A stretch of 64,000 nt of DNA, from assembly GCA_006384855.1 (NCBI GenBank), contig VCJN01000132.1, forward strand, positions 1-64,000, written 5' to 3'. Shown here piece after piece: positions 1 to 9,321 of the stretch. A program made the translations under genes and the position numbers. Under the pieces are notes generated by a model, which saw only the letters and a program-made list of their open reading frames with translations, searched no databases and was not told the origin of the DNA. This DNA is from Tetraselmis striata (taxonomy: Eukaryota; Chlorophyta; Chlorodendrophyceae; Chlorodendrales; Chlorodendraceae). The first letter of the stretch is position 1, and every line of letters begins with the position of its first letter.

Positions 1-761
1 GGCATTGATACTTCTCGGTCAGACCGCAGCCACTCCGCGCCCCACATGTGGCTGCACATGTACATCTGCAGCAAGAACCGTCTCGCTGGTAGGGTCCCTG
101 GCGCGAACTGCTCCGTTAGCCAGCATGACAGCTTCGCCTTCTCGATGTCGCATCAGTGGCAGGGGTGCTCGCATGACGATCCACCAAGGCCCCCGCACCC
201 AGCACCCCGCCCTCAAACCGTTCAGCCATGAACTCCTCCAGGTCCACTGCATATTCCGTTCCCAACCTGCGATGCGCGCTGTTGTCGTTGCCTTCCTGGG
301 TCCTCCTCGCTTGCGCTGTCAGGTGCATGGGTCGTCGTCGCCTCCATCCTCGTCGGAGCTCTGCGCCTCCTCCCACAACATGTTTGAAATGTCTGCCTCC
401 AATCTTTTCTCCTCTGCCTCGCAGCCACAGCCTGCAGCCTCATGTTGCCCGCTAGCTCGCTCGTTTAACGACACTTATCGTCCCGGCTCTAGGCTCGTCG
501 CCTTGATTGAGCTGCACGTTTCTGCCGTTCATCTTGATGCGTGATGCGTCGAGCTGCTCCTGGAGATGGGTGATAGTAGACTTGTTTGCATGCTTGATCG
601 GCGGCTTCTTGCCGACAGCCTGCAGCGGCTTCGCTGCCGACTTGCTCGCCGCGCCGACGACCGCCCCCTTCTTTGTGTGGGGGCACGATATCTTGCCGTA
701 GTTCTCGCGTAGTTCTCGGCTCGCGGCGGCAGCGGTGCAGTTCTCGCTGTGCGGCGCATGC
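1..761 (-). CDS. possible hypothetical gene fragment
   Basis: I do not recognise this product. On the minus strand a frame opens at an ATG near 761 and reads through a lysine-rich stretch ending near 452. A second open segment (about 440-330) is acidic, with the run SSDEDGGDDD. A third (about 310-120) contains EYAVDLEEFMAERFEGG. The changes between lysine-rich and acidic stretches look more protein-like than the plus-strand frames, and short introns could join the pieces. No catalytic motif is visible. The gene would run off the left edge of the window. It could also be a decayed transposon gene. Confidence is low. Confidence 0.25.
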
Positions 762-879
762 ATGGTGATCGGTGGAGCAGCATGTTTGTATTTGAAAAGC
801 AACACAAATGCCAACTGTTACATGGCTAGATCGGCGCGTTGAACAACCCGCCCTTGCCAAAGCCCACCACCCCACCTGC

Positions 880-1504
880 CCGGGGACCTTCCTAGGGGGC
901 TAGGGTTTGGGTTTGAGGCCATGAACATGCCCTAGGAAGAGTGTGGGGCCCTTGGGACCCAAGGTCTTGCTGGGGTGTGTAGGGCACCTTAAACATGCTA
1001 AAATTTTAAATTCAGTTTGCTGGATGTAGTCACTGTGTGGTATGCGGACGAAAAGATGAAACGAGTATGTACGTATCTCGCGGCCCGGCGCTAAGAGGGT
1101 TCTGCTTAAATGTTGGCTTTTTCCTTCCCCAGTACCTGGTACTTTCCGTGCATTCTCCTGACGCTCTCCCTGTAACCAAAAAGTTAAGTATGTACGTACA
1201 GGTAGCGACCATGTACAGTCTGATTACAGCAGCCTGGCAGTACAATCTGACTCTTACAGGGTAGGCGGCGGGGCGGCAGGCGCGCGGATGCTGCTGCTGT
1301 AGGATGAGCAGGAGGCGGAGGATGAGAGAAGGATTTTGAATGTTGCACCCCGCGCCGCCGCGTCCACACGCCGCCTTCAGCGGGCTGCAGGGTGAACCTG
1401 CAGCACCACGGCAAGACACTGCTGCTGGCGACGGAAAGTGTAGCCGGTACATACACCTGCCTGTGCCAGCAGCTTCCCAGCGCTCTCCTTGATCATCCGA
1501 CAAT
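880..1504. other. intergenic, upstream of the acyltransferase
   Basis: No gene is seen here. The stretch holds the presumed promoter and 5' UTR of the downstream acyltransferase gene. A short segment near 1157-1182 (CTCCCTGTAACCAAAAAG) recurs inside the foldback at 61848-61924, so part of this spacer derives from a dispersed repeat. Confidence 0.4.
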
Positions 1505-3337
1505 ATGCCGCGACAGGGGATGTGGGCCAAGGCGAGCCAGTCGATTAACTTCATCACGACCATGTTCGTTTTCTGGTGGAGCTTCCCCCTGTCCAGTGCG
1601 GCCTTCTTCGTGAAGTGGCTGAACTTCACGGGAAAGAGGAATGACATGTTTCAGTGGTACGGCTCTGCGAGCTTCCTATTCACGCTTTAAGACGCAGCGG
1701 CACTGCGGAGACACGCAGCGGGATGACGCGCTGTGCCGCAATTGTCTCTGCGCTGGACAGGAGCAAGTTCATGCTGCACTTCATGCACACCCGGGTGAAA
1801 ATTGCCGGCACCCAGCGGATCGCATCGTCGGATGGAAAACCAATGATGTACCTGGCCAACCACCGGAGCTGGGCTGACTTCTTCATTGACGTGTACATCC
1901 TTGGGGGGCGCACGCTCATCATGAGCAGGTCAGCTTGCGCTCTGTGTGATGGCAGCGGCCAGCACAAACACCTGCTGGCGGGGAGGCATTGGGACACGCG
2001 GTGTCCATGCCTTACATGTGTACGTGTGTTCACAGAATGGCGGTGCTGTTTGCCTTTCCGGTGTTCATGGCGGGCGTGATCATCCTCAAGGGGGTTCTCC
2101 TGTTCCGGCGCGACCTCGTTCGAGACAAGGAGGTACGGCAACAGGCTCCATGGCAGCCATGTCGCACCGCTGACATTGATGATTTTCCGGATCTAGCAAC
2201 GCCTTGGCGGATGCAGCCTCAGCTATACCTTACCGTGAGCTGTGTGCATGTGCTGCAGAAGTTCAACAGCTGGCTCGATGAAGAAATCCAGCAGTCCCTC
2301 CTCAACGCCATGCTGGTGTACCCAGAAGGTGTGGCAATCGGTCCCACCTCCGCCACGTGGGCTCACGTGAGACGTGCGCGTTGCTTTGCGGGGAGATGCC
2401 TGGGCACGCTGCGGCATCTGCCACATTAAGACGACATGCGCCCCGTCATGTCAACACCAGGGCACAGGAACATAAAGCCCGACGCGCTGCCACTGAAGCG
2501 AGGGATGCTCCACTACGCGTACTCCAGGAAGATGCCTGTCCAGGTGGTCATCACAGCGGGCAAAGAGAACGTGCTGTCTGAGAAGGCAATGTCCACCGGC
2601 TTTGGCCAGGTGCTTGTCACCGGGTTTTCGGATGTCATCGACCCAAATAACTTCAAGGTATGGGCATCACAAAGCGAATGTGCTCGTGCGCTTGCTGCCA
2701 GCGTTGCGGGCCAGGTCGAGGTACGCTATATTTGTATGCAGCATGCCTGTAGCGAGTGGCTGAAGGGATGCCTTTGCACAGGCTGGCGAGGACTTCATCA
2801 CCAAGGTGAGCGAGGTGTTCATGTCAGAGTGGGCGCGGGTCTACGGCCATGCCAAGAAGCCTGAGAGCCTGCCGGACTACAATCCGGCTGACAACCTGAT
2901 GGTATGTGGCATTCCCTGCGTGATTTAGCTGCCAATGCTGCGCGTCAGTGTTTCCCACATGCCAGGCTGCAAGTCAGTGTGTTGGGCTGTGCGTTGGGAT
3001 GCTGATCACAGCAGTTGCTTCTGTGTGCAGGTTTACGACTACCCGTTCAGCATGCGGCTGCACCTTGCCACTACTTTAGTGTTCTGTAAGCTGCTGATAT
3101 CCCTGCTTACTCAACAATCCAGCATACATGAGCAGGTCGAAAGCACCTTCTGTCCCAGCAGAATTGACAAGCCGCGTTGGTGCCTCGTCAGGTGGATACA
3201 TGCTCTTCCTCGCAGGCTTCCTGGCGGTCAAGGTATTGGGACCGGCGCTGTGTGTAGCGTTCGGAGTGCTGTCCGTGAGCTGCTTAGGCTACGCGCATCT
3301 CTACCCCGAGTTAACTCACACAGGGAAGAACATGTAG
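1505..3337 (+). CDS. LPAT: 1-acyl-sn-glycerol-3-phosphate acyltransferase (LPAAT, ER type)
   Basis: The product transfers an acyl chain to the sn-2 position of lysophosphatidic acid to give phosphatidic acid, the precursor of membrane and storage glycerolipids. Eight exons are read: 1505-1656, 1719-1928, 2036-2132, 2259-2328, 2461-2657, 2782-2901, 3031-3085 and 3192-3337. All introns are GT-AG and the total of 1047 nt closes at 348 codons plus stop. The catalytic H(x4)D block NHRSWADFF lies in exon 2. The substrate-binding block YPEGHR is rebuilt across the exon 4/5 junction, followed by LPLKRGMLHYAY. Hydrophobic segments occur at the N-terminus (FVFWWSFPLSSAAF), after the HxxxxD block, and at the C-terminus. 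There is no obvious chloroplast transit peptide, which favours the ER LPAT2/3-like type over the plastid enzyme. The start is the first in-frame ATG after a stop. Confidence 0.9.
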
Positions 3338-3726
3338 CTATTATGAGCGGCGACCTACGACATCGGCGTCGTCCACACACCCCAGTCATAGCGCACCAGG
3401 CGGCTATGATTGTAGCTGTAATACACAAGGCAAGGCAATTGCCCCCTCTCGCAGCTTGCGCGGAAGCTGTCCTCCGATGATATGATGTGCAGACTCCACT
3501 GGGAAAAGCCACCCCCAGTGCCGTGCTCTGATGAATAAAACCCAACGTTCAGTGCCTGCCCAGCACTACATGCATGGTTTGTGGGATGCCAGGGCCCATG
3601 CGCGGGCCTGCACATTGCCGTAGACCGTGCAGCGGGAGCACTGATGCGTCACAAGGAGGGCGCGGCACGCATCTATCTATAGACCCCCTCGCCTGTCCCC
3701 CCCTGCGGGCAAGCTCACTGGGCGCA

Positions 3727-6062
3727 TCATTGCCGCAGCACAATTGCACCGCCAGCTTCACGCCACGCTTTGTGGTTGTCCGCGTCAAGCTCCCGCGCCT
3801 CTGCTGTAAGAATGTCATTCTTGTCCAGGAAGAATGTGACTTCGATCTTTGGAATGTACTGCAAGTGGCGGGTCGCGCGGAAATGTGTCAGGATAAGGGG
3901 CAGGCCTCGATTTAGTTGCTTTATCAGGCTCTTCATGTAAAACAGTGCCAGATGTTTTCAAATGAATCCCAGTTGCCAGGCTTGGTTGAGCAGGCTGGCC
4001 CAGCTTGGCGGGCATTCACGCAGGGTGAGAGGAAGGTGGGGTGGGGGGGGGTGGGGGGGGGGGGGGGGGGGGGGGGGGATTACCCTTCCCACGGGGGGGA
4101 TATTGATGATGTCAAACTGACCCAGCAGGTCGTTCTTGGATGCGTTGTACTCAAAGCCATGAAACACCAGAATCGAAGTCTAGACACAAGCGCAAGTCAG
4201 CCCACCAAGTCACCCCCCTCGTGCTTGCCCCGCCCAACCAACATGCCATGCTGTTCCAAGATAATTATGCCAGCGTGGCTACCTGCGTCTGGTTGTCATG
4301 CACTGTTGTGAAGACTTGCCGGCCCATGGTGGGCGGCGCAGCGATGGCCGGGATGAGCACGTGAAAGACGTCGTCCTCAATGGTTTTGTAGCCATCCACG
4401 ATGACCTTCTCCACGCCTAGGTCCATTCGCGGATGAGGCACCTACCCAAGCAGGGAGCGGAGCGATGGCGCATTGGGGAGGGATTAAGGGAAAGGGGGTG
4501 AGGTGAGAGGGACGAAGGTACGCTTGGTTGGGGGGTGGGGGAAGGATGCCAAATCCATTCGAGGGCAGGCGGGCGTTCGGCACAGAGCGCAGCAGCGAGT
4601 CAGACCGGCCTACCTTGATGCCAATAGGGCTGACAAGCGGCGCATCAACATCCTGCACCTCCTTCGGCAGGTACTCGGTTCTGTAAGTGGTGTCACCTGA
4701 TGCACATGGTGGGGGCACCTCAGGACACTGGGCCTCATCCACACAGTCCCTCCACTGAAATGCTGCAATGCCCACAGCCCACAAGGAAGCTGCAGAAGGA
4801 AGCCCGCGAGGAAGCCTCCTCAGTCTCTCTGCACGCTCTCTTCATATTCAACAGGCCACAAGGCTTACCCAGGAACGGCACTGGTGCCGGGTTGACCTCC
4901 TCCTTTGGCACCTTCTCCGGCAGCTCCTTGGGAACGAAGAAGTGGTTGTGCGTCGTGGTCTGCAAAGCAATCACATGCCATCAGCACAAGCACAGAACAG
5001 TCACGTCCTGCGCGGACCTGCACACTCAAGGTGCACCTGCACGCCGGTGAGAACTGGTGTGAGGGCTGTGGGCGAGGCTTTACATGCACACGGGATGCCG
5101 CTGGCTCCCAATCCCTCTCTGCCGGCGGGCCTTTGTTGATGATGCTCGTCTTTGGCGGGAAGTGGTCCCGATAAGTCGGGATGTCGATCTGAGAGATGAG
5201 GTCCTCAGGGTTCAGGGGCGCGGCAGGGCGTGTCGGTGGCGGTGGGCCAGGCTGGACCTGCTCCGGATCCGTGAATTTTTCCCTGGTGCGACACGCATGC
5301 ACAAACCATCAGATACGCCACTGACTGGCTATCTATTGGACACCACCCGCCATGGGGAGACTACATGCACCCCGGCAGGGGGTCATCTGGGCAGCAGGCA
5401 TGGATGCCCACAATCGCCTGTTTGAGCGGGAAACACACTGGTGCAGCGTGGTGTCATCGATCACTGGCGCGGGCTCCCATTTCGCAGGCATATTCGGCTC
5501 TCGCTCATCCGGAGCCTCCTTCGGCGGATAATGAGCAGTATACGTGGTGGTCGCATCAAACGGTACCCCGCTGGCCGGTGGCCGCGGCAGGCCTTCGGGC
5601 TCCGGGATCGGCTTCTCGGGAAACTGCAGTCTGCACGGCGGAGGGCGGAGTGCTTTGGTTGAGGGCTGCAATGATGAAACAGGAGCACAAATGTTTTCGC
5701 AACGTACTTGGGAGCAGGAGGGCACTCACTGGTATGTGGTGGTGAAGTCCTTCTTGGGCCATGGGTCGTAGATAGTGATTTCCCTTGTCTGTGGCGAGCA
5801 CAACAGATGTTCAGCGAAGAACTCCGGGTGCGCATCTCCCTCGCGGGGCAGAGTATCCACTCATGCGCTGTCCAAACTGCCATCCAGAGCCGCATGCCTA
5901 AACATCACCAGTGCCTTGCTCGGCGACCGAGCGCACCTCATAGTACCACTTCTGGGCGGTGTCCTTATTCACCACATGGGGCTCAGCCTCGTATGGTCCC
6001 TTGCTTTCATCGAAAACCAGGGATGCTAGCGAAGCTTGCGTCAGCCTGACGCTGTCGTCCAT
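3727..6062 (-). CDS. Mn-repeat (SAXO-like) axonemal protein with C-terminal HSP70 substrate-binding domain
   Basis: Nine exons on the minus strand (6062-5937, 5788-5730, 5630-5439, 5282-5090, 4959-4869, 4696-4614, 4441-4283, 4179-4093, 3858-3727) give 1122 nt, or 373 aa, with every phase matching. The first ~245 residues carry about five spaced repeats of the kind found in SAXO/FAM154 microtubule-inner proteins: TTYQ, TTYTAHYPPKEAP, PTYRDHFPPK, TTTHNHFFVPKELP and TTYRTEYLPKEV. The last ~125 residues match the HSP70 beta-sandwich in order: HVLIPAIAAPPT, QVFTTVHDNQT, NDLLGQFDIINIPP and IPKIEVTFFLDKNDILTAEA. The HSP70 ATPase domain and helical lid are absent. From the repeats I infer a structural protein of the ciliary axoneme; the HSP70-like part may bind a partner rather than fold clients. 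I cannot match it to a named FAP protein. The repeat family assignment is less certain than the HSP70 part. Confidence 0.8.
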
Positions 6063-6888
6063 GATGACTTTTGCCGCCGAGTTCAACCTAATGCAGCACT
6101 GCGTGACACCAAGCAGCCGCCAGTTAGTCCGTAGCCGAAGGTTGACAGCGCCCCTTGCACGTTTATTTGCTGACTTCCTAGCGCATGCCTCGAAGAGGCG
6201 AGCAGGCTAAGCCGACGCCAAGGTCCCCCGTGCGTTGGCAGCCATCAGCCAGACACGCGCTCGGAGCAGTGTCCTACGCATCGGCTGCACATGGTGAGAC
6301 AGCGAATTCAAGAAAACTTCTGTCGCCCCACACGGGAGAGCGGCCTACCCGCGGTGCTCTCGGCGACCCAACTCGACGCGCGACACGCTCCGCTGCTCGG
6401 GACAGTCGTCGTGCACTAGCGTCGCTAGAATACCTGGTCCTCTGATTCGAACGTGCTACCAGCAAAGCTGATGGGGCAGGAGATATCTGCCCACAAGGGT
6501 AGCCTGCGTTTCTGTTCTTGCACGCAGCAAAACAACGGATGCCATGTTCCTCGCGCGGCATGTTCGCTACGTCATGGCATGTCGATGTTCGTCGGCATGG
6601 CCACATCCCACCTGTCAGCCTGTGGGCCTGCTGGCGAGCAGATAGGGTTGACTTGTCTGGCCTGCGATTTAACCGTTAACAAATAATTAAACGATTGTTC
6701 CCGTCTTTTAGTATTCCCCCTTGTATAACTGATGGAGCGACTAATGATGGAGGCCGGCGTCCGGTATTTGGTACCCGTAGTAGATGAGGGGCTGCAGATG
6801 CAGGGTTTCACTGGTGCCAGTCCTCTCCCGGGAAAAGGTACTATACTCGTTCCTGCTGTATTTGTATTATTAATTTAGCAGGTCTGTG
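6063..6888. other. intergenic / promoter side of the Mn-HSP70 gene
   Basis: No open frame with recognisable content is seen. The part next to 6062 should contain the promoter of the minus-strand Mn-HSP70 gene. The right part becomes AT-richer towards the LINE tail at 6889. Confidence 0.4.
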
Positions 6889-7000
6889 AATGGTTTTTTT
6901 TTATTACATCAGGGCTTTCAAAAATGCGCACTGCAAACAGAACTAAAAGCAACTATGAAAGGTTGCCAGCAAAAGAGAGACATAAGCCTGAAACCAAGGT
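6889..7000 (-). mobile_element. 5'-truncated LINE-A 3' tail
   Basis: Read on the minus strand, this ends in TGATGTAATAAAAAAAA, a green-algal TGTAA signal followed by a poly(A) tail. It matches the 3' end of the LINE copy at 7205-7413 (shared blocks around AGCCCTG, AGTTCTGTTTG, GGCTTATG). Only about 110 bp are present, as expected of a strongly 5'-truncated LINE insertion. Confidence 0.65.
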
Positions 7001-7109
7001 GATACGTGAATGGTTATTACGGTATAGCGACTAACTTATTCAGGAATACATTTATATTATATGAAGGAAATTACTGTATGTATAATAACTTTAGATAGCA
7101 GTATATTAC

Positions 7110-7200
7110 ATTAAAGACCTCGTTGTCTGTCCGCTCCGTAGAGCGGTGATCTTATCATGGCATCCCCGGATCGATTCCCGGCTCTCTCATTCCAGGGCAA
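7110..7200 (+). other. possible tRNA-like (SINE-type) fragment
   Basis: Around 7167-7183 the sequence GGATCGATTCCC resembles a tRNA B-box, with a candidate stem GAGCGG upstream. No cloverleaf with a matching acceptor stem can be drawn, so it is at most a degraded tRNA-derived repeat. Confidence 0.2.
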
Positions 7201-7204
7201 TATC

Positions 7205-7413
7205 GACCGGGGCCGTTTTGTTTTTTTACACCAGGGCTTTAAACATAGGCGCACTACAAACAGAACTAACAACAAACATGATAGGTTGCCAACCAAAGAG
7301 AGACTCACATAAGCCAGAAACCAAGGTCGAGCAGGAGGCCAGGGAGTCAAAAACCCAGAAAGAGTCAAGGGAACCACGACCTCGCCAAGCTGCCAGGAAC
7401 CAAAGGGTCAAGG
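7205..7413 (-). mobile_element. LINE-A copy, 3' part (left half of an interrupted element)
   Basis: On the minus strand this is the 3' UTR of a LINE, ending in TGTAAAAAAAC at about 7205. It is collinear with the 3' UTR of the LINE at 29228-29737 up to position 7413, where the match stops at a transposon end. The match resumes at 12551. The two halves therefore form one LINE copy split by the 7414-12550 transposon. Confidence 0.75.
7411..7413. repeat. target-site duplication AGG (left)
   Basis: AGG at 7411-7413 directly before the CACAGC transposon end is repeated at 12551-12553 directly after GCTGTG. The uninterrupted LINE copy near 29640 has a single copy of the site. Confidence 0.8.
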
Positions 7414-7450
7414 CACAGCATATCCTCGTATTCTACGCGCGGGCATTTTA
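7414..7450 (+). repeat. left transposon terminus (bipartite)
   Basis: CACAGC lies at 7414-7419 and GGGCATTTTA at 7441-7450. The CATTTTA block occupies positions 31-37 from the end, exactly as at the other terminus. Confidence 0.65.
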
Positions 7451-7911
7451 ATATAGCGCACTCGCGGGACAACGAGTACAAATACGGCCTCCCCTGCGGC
7501 GTTGCGGCAGAACCTACTCACGCCTCGACCCATGACCAACCACCCTGACCGTGCATCCCCGTGTGGTCGCGACTGGTGACCAAACTGGAGAAGTGCGCTC
7601 TCAACCCTAAAACTTGGCGCCGGGTGCGAGCAGTCGTGCGGAGGTGGCGTCAGCCGTCTGAACGGCGAGCGGCTGGCGGCTGCAGGTGTGATCCGCGTCC
7701 TTTATTTGCCGACTCACCCGCCCAACTGCACCTGCTGGTAAAGCACACGGCTCCATGTAGACCTCCGATGCGGTGGCCGTTTTTTTCGAAACACCTTCTT
7801 TAGTACCAAACCTGGCTAGCTACGTGGGGGTTTGGGGAGTTTTGTCGTTTCGACAGAGAAATAGGCGTTCGCCTGACCACCCCTTTGGTGGCTGTTTTGT
7901 TACAGTTGGCT

Positions 7912-9252
7912 ATGGCGGCAGCAGCCGCCCCCGCGCTGCAGCAAGAGGGCCCATGTCTATTTTGCCTTTCCGAGCAGTTCAACGACGAGTACGGATCGCA
8001 GCCCACCCGCTGGGTCAACCACTCGTGCAGCAACTGCCTAGGCCCTTTGGTAGCGTCAGTGGACCTCGTGGAGCAGGACGAATGGGAGACACTCTTCCAT
8101 GCCGCATGCTTCGAGGAGATGGGTCGCGACTTCAAGATTTCCAACGCGGCGAAGAGCGTCAAGCTTCGCGGCTTCCCCCCCAGGCTGATAACCACCTGGA
8201 TGGCTCACGTAAAGAGCGACGCAAGCAACGGCAGTGACCCATGGGACAGGGAGCTGCGCGTGGTGAGATACTGCGAGCGTGGCAGTTGCGAGAAGCCGGG
8301 GGTGGGCTGCAAGGTGCGCGGATGGAACTTCCACACTTATCGCGCGATGGAGCTGTTGGGCGGGTTTCATCACATCCGCCAGACGGGCAAGGACAAGGGT
8401 TATGGGAACATCAGGCGGAGAAGAAACAGCCTCAAGATTATGGTGCCGCCTGGGACCCTTGTGGAGCGGACCTGGAAGAACCCCAACGGCGTTATCTCGT
8501 CAGAGGTAACCTTCACGTTCAGCACAGCTAAGGTGGTGGTTACTGAGGACCCACCAACCACCTGCAAGCCCAAGATGTCAGCCGCCCACCCACTTGACAC
8601 GTCTTTAGAGACAGCAAGTCTCTCTAGGTACCCACACATCCCCCCTTGGGCCTGCAGCCAACGGGACTATGTGCAGTTCAAGTTCCAGCAGTCTTTGCTA
8701 CAAGAACCGGAGATATTTATCGCGCAGCTGGAGCTGCCGCACGTGCAGCACCTACTTAATGCGGCAGCCACCTGGAAGTTCCCGGAGCCCACCATGAGGC
8801 AGGGGTGGGACAGAAAAGGCTTTTTGCCACGCATGCCTGCCACAGCGAGGGTGTTCCAGCACCCTCTCCTCACTAAAGCAAAAGCAGGCTTTGACATGCT
8901 TGCAGATGGCAAGCGTATGCTGGCAGAACATGCTGCGAAGGATGCAAAGAAGGTGGCACTAGCAGCGAAGAAGAAGCAGGAGGAGGCCTACCTGGAGAAG
9001 CGGAACGAGCGGCTGCGGCAGCTTGTCATGCCAGATGGGCGAGCCAACCTAAAAAAGTTCCATCAGTATTCGCCCAGCAAGAACCCAATGTTTAACGGCA
9101 TGCACAAGGCAGCTGGAGTGAAGAATGCCATGGAGCTGTCAGCAGTCCCACCCCCTGCTAAAACGCCATATCAATATGATCACTGGCTTACTGACTTTAT
9201 GCAGCGGCCAGAGAACGCCATGCTGAGGCGTTCAAAGCGGAGGAGGCGCTAG
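7912..9252 (+). CDS. transposon-borne zinc-binding protein, 446 aa
   Basis: This is an uninterrupted ORF inside the CAC-ended transposon. I chose the ATG at 7912 because the open frame upstream has only a GTG. The N-terminus has a treble-clef-like cysteine/histidine pattern: C15-x2-C18, H37, C39-x2-C42 and H63-x2-C66, resembling RING/PHD or PARP-type fingers. The middle contains CERGSCEKPGVGCKVRGWNFHTYRAM and a WDRKGF region. A coiled, lysine- and alanine-rich stretch follows (about residues 340-370), and the extreme C-terminus is RRSKRRRR, a likely nuclear localisation signal. I recognise no family. By analogy with two-gene CACTA elements it may be an accessory DNA-binding protein, but this is inference. 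A TGTAA signal follows at about 9295. Confidence 0.75.
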   Translation: MAAAAAPALQQEGPCLFCLSEQFNDEYGSQPTRWVNHSCSNCLGPLVASVDLVEQDEWETLFHAACFEEMGRDFKISNAAKSVKLRGFPPRLITTWMAHVKSDASNGSDPWDRELRVVRYCERGSCEKPGVGCKVRGWNFHTYRAMELLGGFHHIRQTGKDKGYGNIRRRRNSLKIMVPPGTLVERTWKNPNGVISSEVTFTFSTAKVVVTEDPPTTCKPKMSAAHPLDTSLETASLSRYPHIPPWACSQRDYVQFKFQQSLLQEPEIFIAQLELPHVQHLLNAAATWKFPEPTMRQGWDRKGFLPRMPATARVFQHPLLTKAKAGFDMLADGKRMLAEHAAKDAKKVALAAKKKQEEAYLEKRNERLRQLVMPDGRANLKKFHQYSPSKNPMFNGMHKAAGVKNAMELSAVPPPAKTPYQYDHWLTDFMQRPENAMLRRSKRRRR

Positions 9253-9293
9253 CTGGCGGTTGTAGCTGTGAGGCAACTAGGCAGCAGTGGGAA

Positions 9294-9315
9294 TGTAACA
9301 ATGTTATTCATTACA
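9294..9315. terminator. convergent polyadenylation signals
   Basis: TGTAA on the plus strand near 9295 lies about 40 nt after the zinc-finger ORF stop. TTACA near 9311 reads TGTAA on the minus strand, about 10 nt after the transposase stop at 9322. The two genes therefore appear to share one short convergent 3' region. Confidence 0.5.
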
Positions 9316-9321
9316 AAAGTT

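Noticed and set aside
7110-7200. tRNA gene
   Set aside because: Only a B-box-like sequence is present; no acceptor stem or anticodon arm can be formed.
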